A stretch of 64,000 bases of DNA from Schizochytrium sp. CCTCC M209059 (Eukaryota > Sar > Bigyra > Thraustochytrida > Thraustochytriidae), in the NCBI GenBank assembly GCA_000818945.1, contig KN805395.1, positions 108,749-172,748 on the forward strand. Direction: 5' to 3'. The notes below the pieces were generated by a model. That model was not told where the DNA came from and made no database searches. It saw only the letters and a list, made by a program, of their open reading frames with translations. The translations under genes were made by a program, and so were the position numbers. Numbering within the stretch: the first letter of the stretch is position 1; each line of letters begins with the position of its first letter. Shown piece after piece: positions 9,667-18,284 of this stretch.

Positions 9667-11403
9667 ATGTGGTCAGCCGCGGTATCATCGGCAGCGCGCG
9701 CGCCGCTGCTATGGCGCGCGGGGGGTGGCAGCCGACTGTGCAGAAGACTTGCTACCAGCAGCACCAGCACCAGCACCAGTAGCGTAAGCGCAAGCGCGAG
9801 CAGCGCTGATGCCGGCAGCGGCGAGGCGCGCAAGCGAGGCAATCCTGCGACGGCACAGCTGCGCGAGTGGGTCAAGACAGGCAACCGCGAGGAGCTGAGC
9901 TTTGAGGACAGCAAGGGCACGCGACAACAGTTTGGAGAACTCGGTCTCGGTGCAGAAATCACCGAAGCCTTTGCAGAAATGCGTTTGCGCGAACCGACTG
10001 CTATTCAGGAAATGAGCGTGCCCGCACTGCTCAAGCTGGCCAAGGAAAGCGACCAAGAGCCTGATGCGGGAAGAAACGACGTTCGCCACATCCCTTGCGC
10101 CGCTATTGCCTCCGAGACGGGTTCTGGCAAAACTTTGGCTTTCCTCGCGCCCGTCATGCAGCGATTGAAAATCGAAGAACGCATCACAGGCGTAAACGAA
10201 AAGCGCGCACGCCCCCGCGCTCTAGTTTTGTCGCCGACCCGTGAACTGTGCGATCAAATTAGCATGGTGGCCCGGAAAATCTCTCATACTGCAAAATTGC
10301 GCGTCGCTTCTCTGACCGGAGGCGTTTCGCAAAAGGCTCAGCGCTACAACGAGTCGCGGCCCCTTGACCTGGTCGTGTCGACGCCCTCGCGATGCATGTA
10401 CCTTTGGGATGAACGCCGTTTGTTCCTGGGAGACGTCCGCTACCTCGTCATTGACGAGGCCGACACTGTCTTGGCCGAAGACGCTGGGTTCCGTAACGAA
10501 ATTGCACACCTTATTCGCCTGCTCGCGGAAAAAGCAGATTTGCGCATGATCGTCTTTACCGGAGCCACCGTCATTGCTTCGCGCAACAAGGCGAACGCTA
10601 TGGTGAGAAAACACGCATACGGACGTGATGATGCAACCGCTCAGTCTATGCAATGGATGCAAGCTTGCGCAAAGGCCTTCAAGGGGAACCTGCACGTGTT
10701 CCGAAGCCCAGGTCTGGGAGCGCTGAATCCAAATCTGCGCTTTGAGGTCATACCTTGCCCCCAGATCAGCAAGCACGCTTCGCTCGGTAGTGCAATCCAG
10801 TCATACATTGAGTCACCCGCCGTTGTCCAGGACGCAAGTCGCCGCGAGACACGAACGATTGTGTTTTGCAACTCGCTTGCAAGCTGCCGCTCGACGGGCT
10901 ACTACCTCGAGGGTGAAGAGCACGAATCCGGCTACGCCGTCTTTAGCATCCATGGCGGCATGGGCCCAGAGCTCCGAGCTTCGCAGTGGGATGCTTTTAA
11001 CCAGCCCCCGCCATCGTATGCCACCTCGGTACAACATAAGATTCTTCTCTGTACAGACTTGGCTGCGCGGGGCCTCGACTTCAATGTTGACCATGTCATC
11101 ATGTTTGATCTCCCTTCAAGTATTTCTGACTTTGTGCATCGCGTCGGCCGAACCGCGCGTGGCATGGGCGAGAAGGGTCTCGTTACGCTTATTGTCAAAG
11201 ACACCCACCACGATCGTCGGCTTGCGGACACCCTCATGCAGGCTGTCTTGCCAGCAAAGGAGCGCGCCCGATTGACAAACCCCTATGCTGCCATTAGCTC
11301 TCCGGAGGCGCCGCCTCCAACGAGTTTTCGACAGCGCAAGGGCACGAACAAGTTTTCTCGCAAGAGTGCCAATTCAAAGAACAATCGGCGCACGCGAGGA
11401 TGA
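9667..11403 (+). CDS. Mitochondrial DEAD-box RNA helicase
   Basis: A 578-residue ATP-dependent RNA helicase with the full motif set. The Q motif region is at about 89-117 (FGELGLG ... PTAIQE). Motif I ASETGSGKT is at 148-156, Ia is PTREL, then TGG, Ib TPSR, and II DEAD at 263-266. Motif III is TGAT instead of the usual SAT, IV is IVFCNS, V is LCTDLAARGLDF and VI is HRVGRTARG at 491-499. The N-terminus (MWSAAVSSAARAPLLWRAGG...) is Arg-rich, Ser/Ala-rich and acid-free for about 35 residues, a convincing mitochondrial presequence, so RNA splicing, decay or ribosome assembly in the mitochondrion is likely. The C-terminal tail is basic (RQRKGTNKFSRKS). The start sits in a GCCGCC-ATG context. Confidence 0.94.
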   Translation: MWSAAVSSAARAPLLWRAGGGSRLCRRLATSSTSTSTSSVSASASSADAGSGEARKRGNPATAQLREWVKTGNREELSFEDSKGTRQQFGELGLGAEITEAFAEMRLREPTAIQEMSVPALLKLAKESDQEPDAGRNDVRHIPCAAIASETGSGKTLAFLAPVMQRLKIEERITGVNEKRARPRALVLSPTRELCDQISMVARKISHTAKLRVASLTGGVSQKAQRYNESRPLDLVVSTPSRCMYLWDERRLFLGDVRYLVIDEADTVLAEDAGFRNEIAHLIRLLAEKADLRMIVFTGATVIASRNKANAMVRKHAYGRDDATAQSMQWMQACAKAFKGNLHVFRSPGLGALNPNLRFEVIPCPQISKHASLGSAIQSYIESPAVVQDASRRETRTIVFCNSLASCRSTGYYLEGEEHESGYAVFSIHGGMGPELRASQWDAFNQPPPSYATSVQHKILLCTDLAARGLDFNVDHVIMFDLPSSISDFVHRVGRTARGMGEKGLVTLIVKDTHHDRRLADTLMQAVLPAKERARLTNPYAAISSPEAPPPTSFRQRKGTNKFSRKSANSKNNRRTRG

Positions 11404-12050
11404 ATACTCGATCTCTGATTCGACTGAGTTCTCTCTCCTTTCTTCCTGGTTTCAAGAAAGAGGCATTGCTTGACATTCATCGAAGGCAGCCTCAATCAAT
11501 CTGTCATTGGTCACGTGATTGCACTAGAAAGGAGATGGTTGTTGGTGATGATGCTTTTTTTTTTGTCTTAATAGAACACCTACAAGAGACTGTGAAACAT
11601 GGACTGGCGTACCCTTTGACCAGGCCAAAACAAGAACAAGAAAAAGACATTTCTGGTTGCTCGCTCGGAAATTCGATTGATAGCGACTCGTGGGGAAGGA
11701 GAACGCTCTTTTGCTCTAATTTGATTTCTTGAACGGGTTTAGTTTCTGCCACCTGGTCAACGACTTAATCCTTCAATTGTGATCGTTGCTGATACATGAA
11801 CAAGGCTCGCAAGTCGAAAACCTGATGGTTCTCACATGAAGAAGAAATTTTGTAATTTGAGAGTTAGATGATTGACTTGGAAGGGTGAAAGGAATGATGA
11901 CTGAGTTGAAACAAAAGAGAAAAAACAAAAGAAAAATAACGCAGTGCTCGACTTTCCATATCACTTTGCTGAGCTGCTCGCTCACACGCTCACACGCACA
12001 CACAAACTCTCTCTCTCTCACTCTCTCTCTCTTTTTCTAAGAGAGAAATT
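11404..12050. other. Convergent intergenic region, DEAD-box / PH-LIM
   Basis: About 650 bp of relatively AT-rich DNA shared by two 3' ends. It ends in a CACA/CTCT microsatellite (about 11984-12037) directly after the PH-LIM stop codon. No gene was seen. Confidence 0.5.
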
Positions 12051-14156
12051 CTAAAGCGAGGGCTTGAGGATACGGTGGTGAACATCGAGCACGGCCGAAT
12101 CGGCGCAAAAGGTGACGCGCTTGCTGGGCTTCTTGCCTTTGGTCGTCGACGAGCTGTAGATCGAGAACGAGTCCTTATCCAGAACACAATACTTGCGCTT
12201 CCACGTTGGCGAGCGCGACTTGCCAGTCATGACCTCGATGAAACCTTCGTACGTAAAATCACCTGTCTTTTGAAAGTTTTCGAGCTCAGCCTTGGCTTGG
12301 AGGGAGCTGAGCATATCCTTGCGCTGCGCCCGGATCAGCTTGGCCTCCAGCTGCTGGAGATGGATGGCGCTTGCAATACGCTGAATCCACTGGTCATGCT
12401 CCGACAACGACGAGCTGTACATGGTCAAGAGGTTGCCCGCGCCATCATCGAGTTTGAACGTAAGGCCGTGCGTGAGGCGAGCCAGCTTGTTGTTGGTCGG
12501 CGTCATATTGACCTCGGCCACAAAGGCGATCGCCTTGGGCGGCCGACGGCGACGAGGTGCATGGATCATTGGCCTGGATAGAGCCACGTGCTCCAGCTTG
12601 GGGGAGCTTTCCTCCTCGTCGTCGTCGTCTTCAACAACTTCTTTTTTCGCCGATCTCTTTGTCGCATGGACGACCGCCACTTCTTCTTCTTCCTCCTCCT
12701 CCTCCTCTTCTTCTTCTTCGGCATCTTCCTCGTCGCGAGAAGCAACATTCGGGGATTCGTCCTCTTCCTCTTCTTCAAGAGTCTCTTGAATGGCCTCCTC
12801 CTCCTCGACTTCTTCTTCAACTTCTTCGTCTTCCTCCTCAACCTCGTCCTCCTCCTCAACCTCGTCCTCCTCCTCAACCTCGTCCTCCTCCTCAACCTCG
12901 CGTTTCGGGGGCGGGGCAAAGTTGATGAGACGCACCGAAGCCAGCCGCGAGGTAGAGATGCGGCCAGGAACACGCTCGGGCTCCTGCGCGGGAACTTGTT
13001 CCTCCTCCTCCTCCTCTTCGTCATCATTGCCCTCATTGACCTCCTCGGTGACGGACTGCATCTTGTCGAGAGGCTTGGCTACGTCCTTTTGGCGACCTGA
13101 CATGCGCCGCATCGCTGTCGAGGCCATGGCTTTGAGGGACTTGCGGCGCGATTTGCGCTGCTCCTGAGGCTTGCTGGCCGGTTCCTTCTTGGCGCTTGTT
13201 CTCAGTGCCGCCAGATAATGCTTGCGACAAAAGAGGTCGTCGCCAATGCGGGAAAAGTTGCTTTGCGTCAAGCGCTCGCCGCACTTGGAGCACGCAAAGC
13301 AGCCCTTGTGCATCTTCTTGCCCTCGACCGTGACGAGGTCAAACGCGAAGACCTTCTTGTTACACACCACGCACATAGGCGCCGACGTGGCAAACGAAAC
13401 GTTGCCATCGAGCTTTTCCTGGATGCGCTCCGCAGCCGTCTTATTCAGGACGGATGTGGGCGGTCGCACGTTCAGCGGATCATTTTTCTTGATCCAGCTG
13501 CCAGCGTCCCTGCCTCCTCGTGTCGATTCTTCTGCAGCAACGTCGGTATTGTCGTCGTCCTCGGCGTCCTCGCTGGCGTCGCCGCCTTCGTTGTCGGGCG
13601 CGGGCTCTTGCGACTTTTGTGACTTCTTCTTCTTCAACTGTTTTGCCCAAGGCGGGGGCATCGATTTCTCGGCGGCCTTTGCAGCAGGCTTGTTGATGCT
13701 GTCAATGATTGCCTCGAGGTTGTCGGGTGGTGGTGCGGAATGTGCGGAATCCTCTGCACCGAAGCGCCTCGTCAAGATCGCCATAGATGAGGCGCGCGTC
13801 GAGGCCACATGCTTGCGATGTTCCGGATGAGTGTCTTGGCCAGCACCGGCACGCAGCGCCTCGATCCAATCTCTCTTTTCCGCCTCTCCAGACGCTGCGA
13901 GCTGAAGCTCGAGGCCCTCGGAGACCACCTTGAAGAGGAACTTTTTCAGTCCAAAAGGAGGCGCGAGAATCTGCGTGTCGCTATCGAGCAAGACCTCGCC
14001 TTCGACCGCGCCGCGGTCGTCGTCCTCGTTGTCCTCGTCAGTGACGCCGTACCACTGTAGCTTGCCACGGAGCACCTCGACGACGCGCATGTCCCAGGGG
14101 CCGCTCGCAAGCTGTACCTCGAGCAGCCCATCGTGCAAAAGGTCCTTCTTGCCCAT
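12051..14156 (-). CDS. PH-LIM-acidic-PH scaffold protein with a clipped C-terminal PH domain
   Basis: Starting at the MGKKD methionine (14156), this is a 701-residue protein. The frame is open 145 codons further upstream, but that part is low-complexity Arg/Pro/Ala. Order of domains: an N-terminal PH-like domain (about 5-105: GLLEV...W.M..V.VLRG.L, ending W.EALRAG); a LIM zinc finger with C262, C265, H283, C286, C289, C292, C310, H313; a basic stretch; a long Glu/Asp tract built partly from an 18-bp tandem repeat; a second PH-like C-terminal segment (HDQWIQRIASA); and finally a PH start (YEGFIEV...WKRKYCVLD) that runs only about 65 residues to the stop. LIM and PH domains suggest an actin- or membrane-linked scaffold. 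Partners are unknown. Confidence 0.85.
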   Translation of the reverse strand: MGKKDLLHDGLLEVQLASGPWDMRVVEVLRGKLQWYGVTDEDNEDDDRGAVEGEVLLDSDTQILAPPFGLKKFLFKVVSEGLELQLAASGEAEKRDWIEALRAGAGQDTHPEHRKHVASTRASSMAILTRRFGAEDSAHSAPPPDNLEAIIDSINKPAAKAAEKSMPPPWAKQLKKKKSQKSQEPAPDNEGGDASEDAEDDDNTDVAAEESTRGGRDAGSWIKKNDPLNVRPPTSVLNKTAAERIQEKLDGNVSFATSAPMCVVCNKKVFAFDLVTVEGKKMHKGCFACSKCGERLTQSNFSRIGDDLFCRKHYLAALRTSAKKEPASKPQEQRKSRRKSLKAMASTAMRRMSGRQKDVAKPLDKMQSVTEEVNEGNDDEEEEEEEQVPAQEPERVPGRISTSRLASVRLINFAPPPKREVEEEDEVEEEDEVEEEDEVEEEDEEVEEEVEEEEAIQETLEEEEEDESPNVASRDEEDAEEEEEEEEEEEEEVAVVHATKRSAKKEVVEDDDDEEESSPKLEHVALSRPMIHAPRRRRPPKAIAFVAEVNMTPTNNKLARLTHGLTFKLDDGAGNLLTMYSSSLSEHDQWIQRIASAIHLQQLEAKLIRAQRKDMLSSLQAKAELENFQKTGDFTYEGFIEVMTGKSRSPTWKRKYCVLDKDSFSIYSSSTTKGKKPSKRVTFCADSAVLDVHHRILKPSL
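12828..12900. repeat. 18-bp tandem repeat encoding Glu-rich hexapeptides
   Basis: About four copies of an 18-bp unit (TCCTCCTCAACCTCGTCC on +) inside the PH-LIM gene. It encodes an EVEEED-type hexapeptide array on the minus strand. The unit is a multiple of three, so the frame is preserved. Confidence 0.95.
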
Positions 14157-14936
14157 CTTCTTCTCGCCCGCCTTGCCAGCCAGGACCGAGGGCTCGATGC
14201 GGCTTTGTTCGCCTTTGGCGCCCTGCGCCTTTTCTGCCCCCCTGCTCTCCGTCCCCGCGAGGCCTTTTCTCTCCTTCCTTTCCCTCCCTCCCTCGCTCGC
14301 GCCCGTTGTGGCGCGCGCCAAAGCTGCGAGCGAGCGAGTGAGTGAGCGCGTGCCGCACTCGAGCAGGCGAGATGAAGAGGGCGAAAGCAAGCAAGCAGGC
14401 TCGCCCCGCCGCCGAAGGCGCTCGCTAGCGAGCGTGCGCGCGTGCGGGTGAGTCTCGCTCTGCCGCGCGGGCGGGTCGAGTCGGGCCGGATCGGGTCGCG
14501 TCGCGTCGCGCCGCGTCGAGTCGGGCCGGGCCGGGCCGGGTCGCGTCGAGTGGTCGAGTTGGGTTTGCGCGCGCTCGGAAGGGGCGTGCAAGGTGGACTA
14601 CGGTTTACGGTAGATAGCCGCTACGCTCGCGCTCGGGACCGTACAAGAAGTAAAGGTAAACAAGGGAAGAAAGAAGCCGGGCGGGCGAGCGTGTGTGCAC
14701 GCGCGGCACGTGTCTACGCATCAAGGAGCAGAAGGAGGAGGAGGAGGAGGCAGCAGTGGCGGATCTGTTCTGCCGAAGGAGGCCTGCTGCTGGGGCGAGC
14801 AAGCAAGCAAGCAAAAGCAAGCAGACGAGCAAGCAAACGAACACACTCATCTTCTTCAAGTTTCCTCGACCATTGCCCATATATGCATGGGATAGTAGTG
14901 GCTAGGTGAGTGGGTGGGGCGCTACAGTGGCCACGG
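14157..14936. promoter_or_regulatory. GC-rich 5' flank of the PH-LIM gene
   Basis: Upstream of the preferred PH-LIM start. It has runs of GTCGC/GGGCC words around 14480-14560, AGGAGG runs near 14725-14745 and GCAA runs near 14800-14830. Open frames continue from the gene but are compositional. No separate gene can be supported. Confidence 0.5.
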
Positions 14937-15013
14937 TTTGTTTGTTTGTCTGTTTGTCTGTTTGTTTGTTTGTTTGTTTGTTTGTTTGTTTGTTTGTTTG
15001 TTTGTTTGTTTGT
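14937..15013. repeat. (TTTG)n microsatellite
   Basis: About 19 tetramer units, with two TCTG-type variants near the start. It directly precedes duplicate copy 1 of the F-box/Sel1 3' end. Confidence 0.95.
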
Positions 15014-15165
15014 CGTGGACTGGCACCTCATCATCGACTGACCGACCATGTGCGCACTTTTAAGACGCAGCTTGGGGATTTGCCAATGAAGGAGGCTGAA
15101 AGAGCGAACGCAGCATGGTCGAGGCCTCGAAGGCCAGACGGCTCTCGGGCGCAAAACGAGGAATA
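15014..15165 (-). pseudogene. Duplicated 3' end of the F-box/Sel1 gene
   Basis: These 152 bp are identical, as far as I can read, to 15237-15388 at an offset of 223 bp. The matching part of the intact gene covers its last 35 or so codons, the stop and about 46 bp of 3' UTR. Here the copy has no upstream coding sequence and is bounded on both sides by (TTTG)n, so it is a fragment and not a gene. Confidence 0.95.
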
Positions 15166-15212
15166 TGTTTGTTTGTCTGTTTGTTTGTTTGTTTGTTTGT
15201 TTGTTTGTTTGT
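15166..15212. repeat. (TTTG)n microsatellite between the duplicate copies
   Basis: About 11 units of TTTG with one TCTG-type variant, lying between the two copies of the F-box/Sel1 3' segment. Confidence 0.93.
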
Positions 15213-15282
15213 TCGCTCCGGTCCGTCGATGGCACTCGTGGACTGGCACCTCATCATCGACTGACCGACCATGTGCGCACTT

Positions 15283-16701
15283 TTAAGACGCAGCTTGGGG
15301 ATTTGCCAATGAAGGAGGCTGAAAGAGCGAACGCAGCATGGTCGAGGCCTCGAAGGCCAGACGGCTCTCGGGCGCAAAACGAGGAATAGACTTGAGGAGC
15401 GCGCGAGCACGGTCGAGGTCCTGGCCCACGCCGCGGCCGTTTGCGTAGCAGATGGCTACCAAAAAGCTGCCGCGCAGATCGCCCGTCGCGGCAAGGCGCT
15501 CCCAAATCTTAAATGCAGCGTCCTCGGCAGGTGTGCCATGACATTCCGGCGCCGTCCCTTGCGCGTACATGTGGCCAAGGTTGATCATGGCTTCAGGCTG
15601 CGCACAATCTGCAGCCTTGCGCCACCACAAGAAAGACTTTGCGTGATCCTGGAAACGAGCGCGCTCTTGCGCCGGAAATGGGGCAAACTTGCCCGTGTGG
15701 ATCATGCCTAGGTTCACTTGGGCGTCCAGGAGTCCAAAGGTGGCGGCATCCTTGTACAACGCAGCCACGAGGTCTGGGTCGAGATGCTTTCGCAGCTCTG
15801 GCACATCGAACTCGTCTGGGAAACTGAGTCCAGAGGCAAGGAGCGACTTTGCAAGGTGATCATACGGAGCGGCGCGCTGCAACCACATAATGCCTCGACA
15901 AAACTTGCTGGCACTCACTTTCTTGGTTTTGGGCACACTCTGGCTCGTAAACGTTTGAATGGCCTGCTCGCGGTGGGCCACTGGATTGTCCAAGGAGGAA
16001 GCCCTGCGAATACGTTCAAACTCCCAATCTCCCCAGGACGCGGTCGGATCCGTGCCCAGAGTTGCATGCTTGGACCCGTACCCACCCACGCTGTCGTCAC
16101 TGTCATCAACACCATCTGCGAATTTGATGAGATTTGAACTAAAGAGCGTAACCACGCAAAGGAGTCGCGAGCGGCCAAGTCGGTCAAGACCCGCGTGGAA
16201 GCGTTCTGGCGATAGTCCAAGCTTTGTTCGCGCGTAGCTCGCGATCATCACCAGCTGCGGTTGCGCGCTCAAGGTTCGCACGTGCGCCGATCCGTTCTTA
16301 GCGTCACGGATGCGCGCACTCATAACCTCATTCCACTCTTCCGAGAAGTGCTCCTCGAGCTGTGCCGCAGCGACTTCGTTCAGCATTGCAAAGAATTCTG
16401 TAGTTTGATGTTGCGAGGACACCATGCTTAGTTGCACGAGCGATCTCGCATCCAAGAATTGGCTCACGGCGCGGAGACCTTCCAGGGGCAGCTTTGCCAG
16501 CGCGTCTGAAGCTGTCGTGAGCTGGCCTCTGAGCATATCGATATCCGGCTGCGAATGCGGCCGCATTTCAGAATTTGGCAAAGCAGTTTTCAAATTTGGA
16601 GCTCGTTCCTGCCTGCGTTTCTTCTGCGCGGATGCGGGGCCGCTTCTTCGTCGGCGTTGCGTCTTGGCGAGACGCCTTGGGCATGAGCGTTGCCTTGCCA
16701 T
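15283..16701 (-). CDS. F-box-like / Sel1-repeat protein
   Basis: A 472-residue protein from the first ATG (16701). The frame extends a few codons upstream only through a TTG. The N-terminus is strongly basic (RRLAKTQRRRRS, QKKRR), a possible nuclear localisation signal. Residues 71-97 (LPLEGLRAVSQFLDARSLVQL) read as an F-box-like helix pair. Residues about 315-440 contain Sel1-type helical repeats with the usual ALYK.AA..G..DA..NLGM, FLWWRKAAD...PEAMINLGHMYAQG and AICYANGRGVGQDLDRA signatures. F-box proteins recruit targets to SCF ubiquitin ligases and Sel1 repeats bind proteins, so a substrate-receptor role is plausible. The last 35 codons lie inside a recent duplication, so the native C-terminus may once have differed. 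Confidence 0.82.
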   Translation of the reverse strand: MARQRSCPRRLAKTQRRRRSGPASAQKKRRQERAPNLKTALPNSEMRPHSQPDIDMLRGQLTTASDALAKLPLEGLRAVSQFLDARSLVQLSMVSSQHQTTEFFAMLNEVAAAQLEEHFSEEWNEVMSARIRDAKNGSAHVRTLSAQPQLVMIASYARTKLGLSPERFHAGLDRLGRSRLLCVVTLFSSNLIKFADGVDDSDDSVGGYGSKHATLGTDPTASWGDWEFERIRRASSLDNPVAHREQAIQTFTSQSVPKTKKVSASKFCRGIMWLQRAAPYDHLAKSLLASGLSFPDEFDVPELRKHLDPDLVAALYKDAATFGLLDAQVNLGMIHTGKFAPFPAQERARFQDHAKSFLWWRKAADCAQPEAMINLGHMYAQGTAPECHGTPAEDAAFKIWERLAATGDLRGSFLVAICYANGRGVGQDLDRARALLKSIPRFAPESRLAFEASTMLRSLFQPPSLANPQAAS

Positions 16702-17116
16702 TGCGATCACTGTCCTTTTCAAGAGGCTCGTTTCCAGTGGGTTGATAGATTCTGGCGTTTCGTTGCGTTGCGTTGCGTTGCGTCGCGTTACGTTACGCTG
16801 CGGGGCAAAGGAACGAAATGCGAGAGGCCGCGCGTATGTCGATGGACGTTACGTTGCTCGCTGCGTATCGTGACAGTCAACCTTGCACTTCCGCTCACGC
16901 CCGCACTCGCCTCGTCGCAGTCTGCGTAGATTCCGCGATGCCTTGCGACGTCGTTTTCAAAGTTTGGATCTCGCAAGTCTGATTGAGGATTTGAAAATCG
17001 TCCTTGGGTTATCACCTTAATTCTTTTCTTTCTTTTACTACAAATCTGGTGCCCTCGAAGGTAGGCTCTCTACACTTCTCTGACTGACCTACAAACCAGA
17101 CGAGAGAATGTGGGTA
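16702..17116. other. Intergenic region upstream of F-box/Sel1
   Basis: About 415 bp between two minus-strand genes. A CGTTG pentamer run (16756-16797) sits about 55-95 bp upstream of the F-box/Sel1 start codon. No gene was seen. Confidence 0.5.
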
Positions 17117-17734
17117 TCAGCTAGATTCCTCTTTTTGGGGCTCGTCTGCGGTGGCGTTATCCAGCAGCGCCAAACCGGTATAGTCGGTGGAAGAGTCCAT
17201 GGTGATGGAGACAAAGGCAAAGACCTCCTTGTCGCTGACAAAATGCTCTTGCACGAAGCGATAGCCCTTGGCAGGGCATCGGTAGGTAACGGAGGCAATG
17301 TGCTTGGGATCATCAAAGTAGCAAGCGACGAGCTTGGCCTCGGCGACGCTCGTATCGTGCGAGGCAAGATCGGCGGCCTCTTCCATTGCGGCGCGCTCCG
17401 TGTCGTCGATGGCGTTCTTTTCCTCTTTGCCATTTTCAGCGCCATCCTTTCCTGCTGCATCCGCTCCTTCCTTCTGCTTCTCGGCCTCCTTCTCCTTTTC
17501 CTCATCAGCCCCGAGATCCACGCGGAATGCTGGCACGGTCTGGATATAGAGATTGAAAAAGCCTTCGAGCTGCTTCTTGCCCTTGAACACAACCGGTTTG
17601 CGGTCCTGCACATTGTAGAACATCAAAGTCGCGTCGTCCGCAAAGGTGGCTACAATCGCAGCCACGTCCCTCTTCTCTAGTGCATCCCTATGCGCCAGGA
17701 TCCGCGAGCGCAGCGACGACGGCTTCGCGCCCAT
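17117..17734 (-). CDS. SnoaL/NTF2-like fold protein with a charged insertion
   Basis: A 205-residue protein. Residues 1-70 (ILAHRDALEKRDVAAIVATFADDATLMFYN...VFKGKKQLEGFF) are a typical start of the SnoaL/NTF2-like cone fold: a helix pair, a DA strand, then a G...I..F helix. The second half of the fold appears after about residue 130 (VAEAKLVACYF, ASVTYRC, VQEHFVSDKEVFAFVSITMD). Between them lies a 55-residue Glu/Lys/Ala-rich insertion that is probably a helical or disordered loop. Fold members include nuclear-transport factor 2, polyketide cyclases and ketosteroid isomerases. No catalytic Asp/His set can be assigned, so function is open. It is divergent to the DNA polymerase epsilon gene. Confidence 0.78.
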   Translation of the reverse strand: MGAKPSSLRSRILAHRDALEKRDVAAIVATFADDATLMFYNVQDRKPVVFKGKKQLEGFFNLYIQTVPAFRVDLGADEEKEKEAEKQKEGADAAGKDGAENGKEEKNAIDDTERAAMEEAADLASHDTSVAEAKLVACYFDDPKHIASVTYRCPAKGYRFVQEHFVSDKEVFAFVSITMDSSTDYTGLALLDNATADEPQKEESS

Positions 17735-18284
17735 TTTGGATCACGTGCTTTACTTTCTTTGGCTCGCACGAACACCCCGCACGCAATGCTGGGAAGCGAA
17801 CGCCAGCGAGAAGGGGACGCAGTCGCGGGGCCTGGGCCGCTCGTCGCGACTTTTCGTGGTGTCCCTTTGCGCGTATACGCGGCGCACGAAAGCAAGCCAA
17901 GCCAAGCCAAGCCAAGCGGATTCGCTCGATCTCTGTGGGGATCCAAGCCGTTATAGACGTTAAAAAAAACGTTTCTACCAGCGGCGGTTGCACAACGCTT
18001 TTTTGATGACTTAACGACCACCATATCGTGACGACCCGACGGCGGAGCAACAACTTGAAGCAAACCAACTCGAGACCAACTCGAAGCAGACGCAAAGTAA
18101 ACCAGAACAAAAATCTGCGGGCAGCGAGCGCGCTCAGAGCGAGACCATTGCTGCGAGGGAGGGAGGGAGGGACGGACGAGCCTACAGCGGTTGGCTCGCT
18201 CGAGACGCAAGCGCAACATTGATATCCCGTTGAAAAGCAGCCGCCCCAAGAGCAAGCGAGAAGCAAGAACAAAGGACAGGCAAG
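17735..18284. promoter_or_regulatory. Divergent promoter region, SnoaL-like / POLE2
   Basis: A 550-bp region between divergent start codons. It contains an AAGCC pentamer run (17892-17917), an AAAAAACGTTT stretch near 17960 and a GAGG run (18155-18170). Frames here are open on both strands but have no recognisable content. Confidence 0.5.

Noticed and set aside
14157..14591. 145-codon N-terminal extension of the PH-LIM protein
   Set aside because: It encodes GC-repeat low complexity; the MGKKD start sits immediately before the first PH-like domain.
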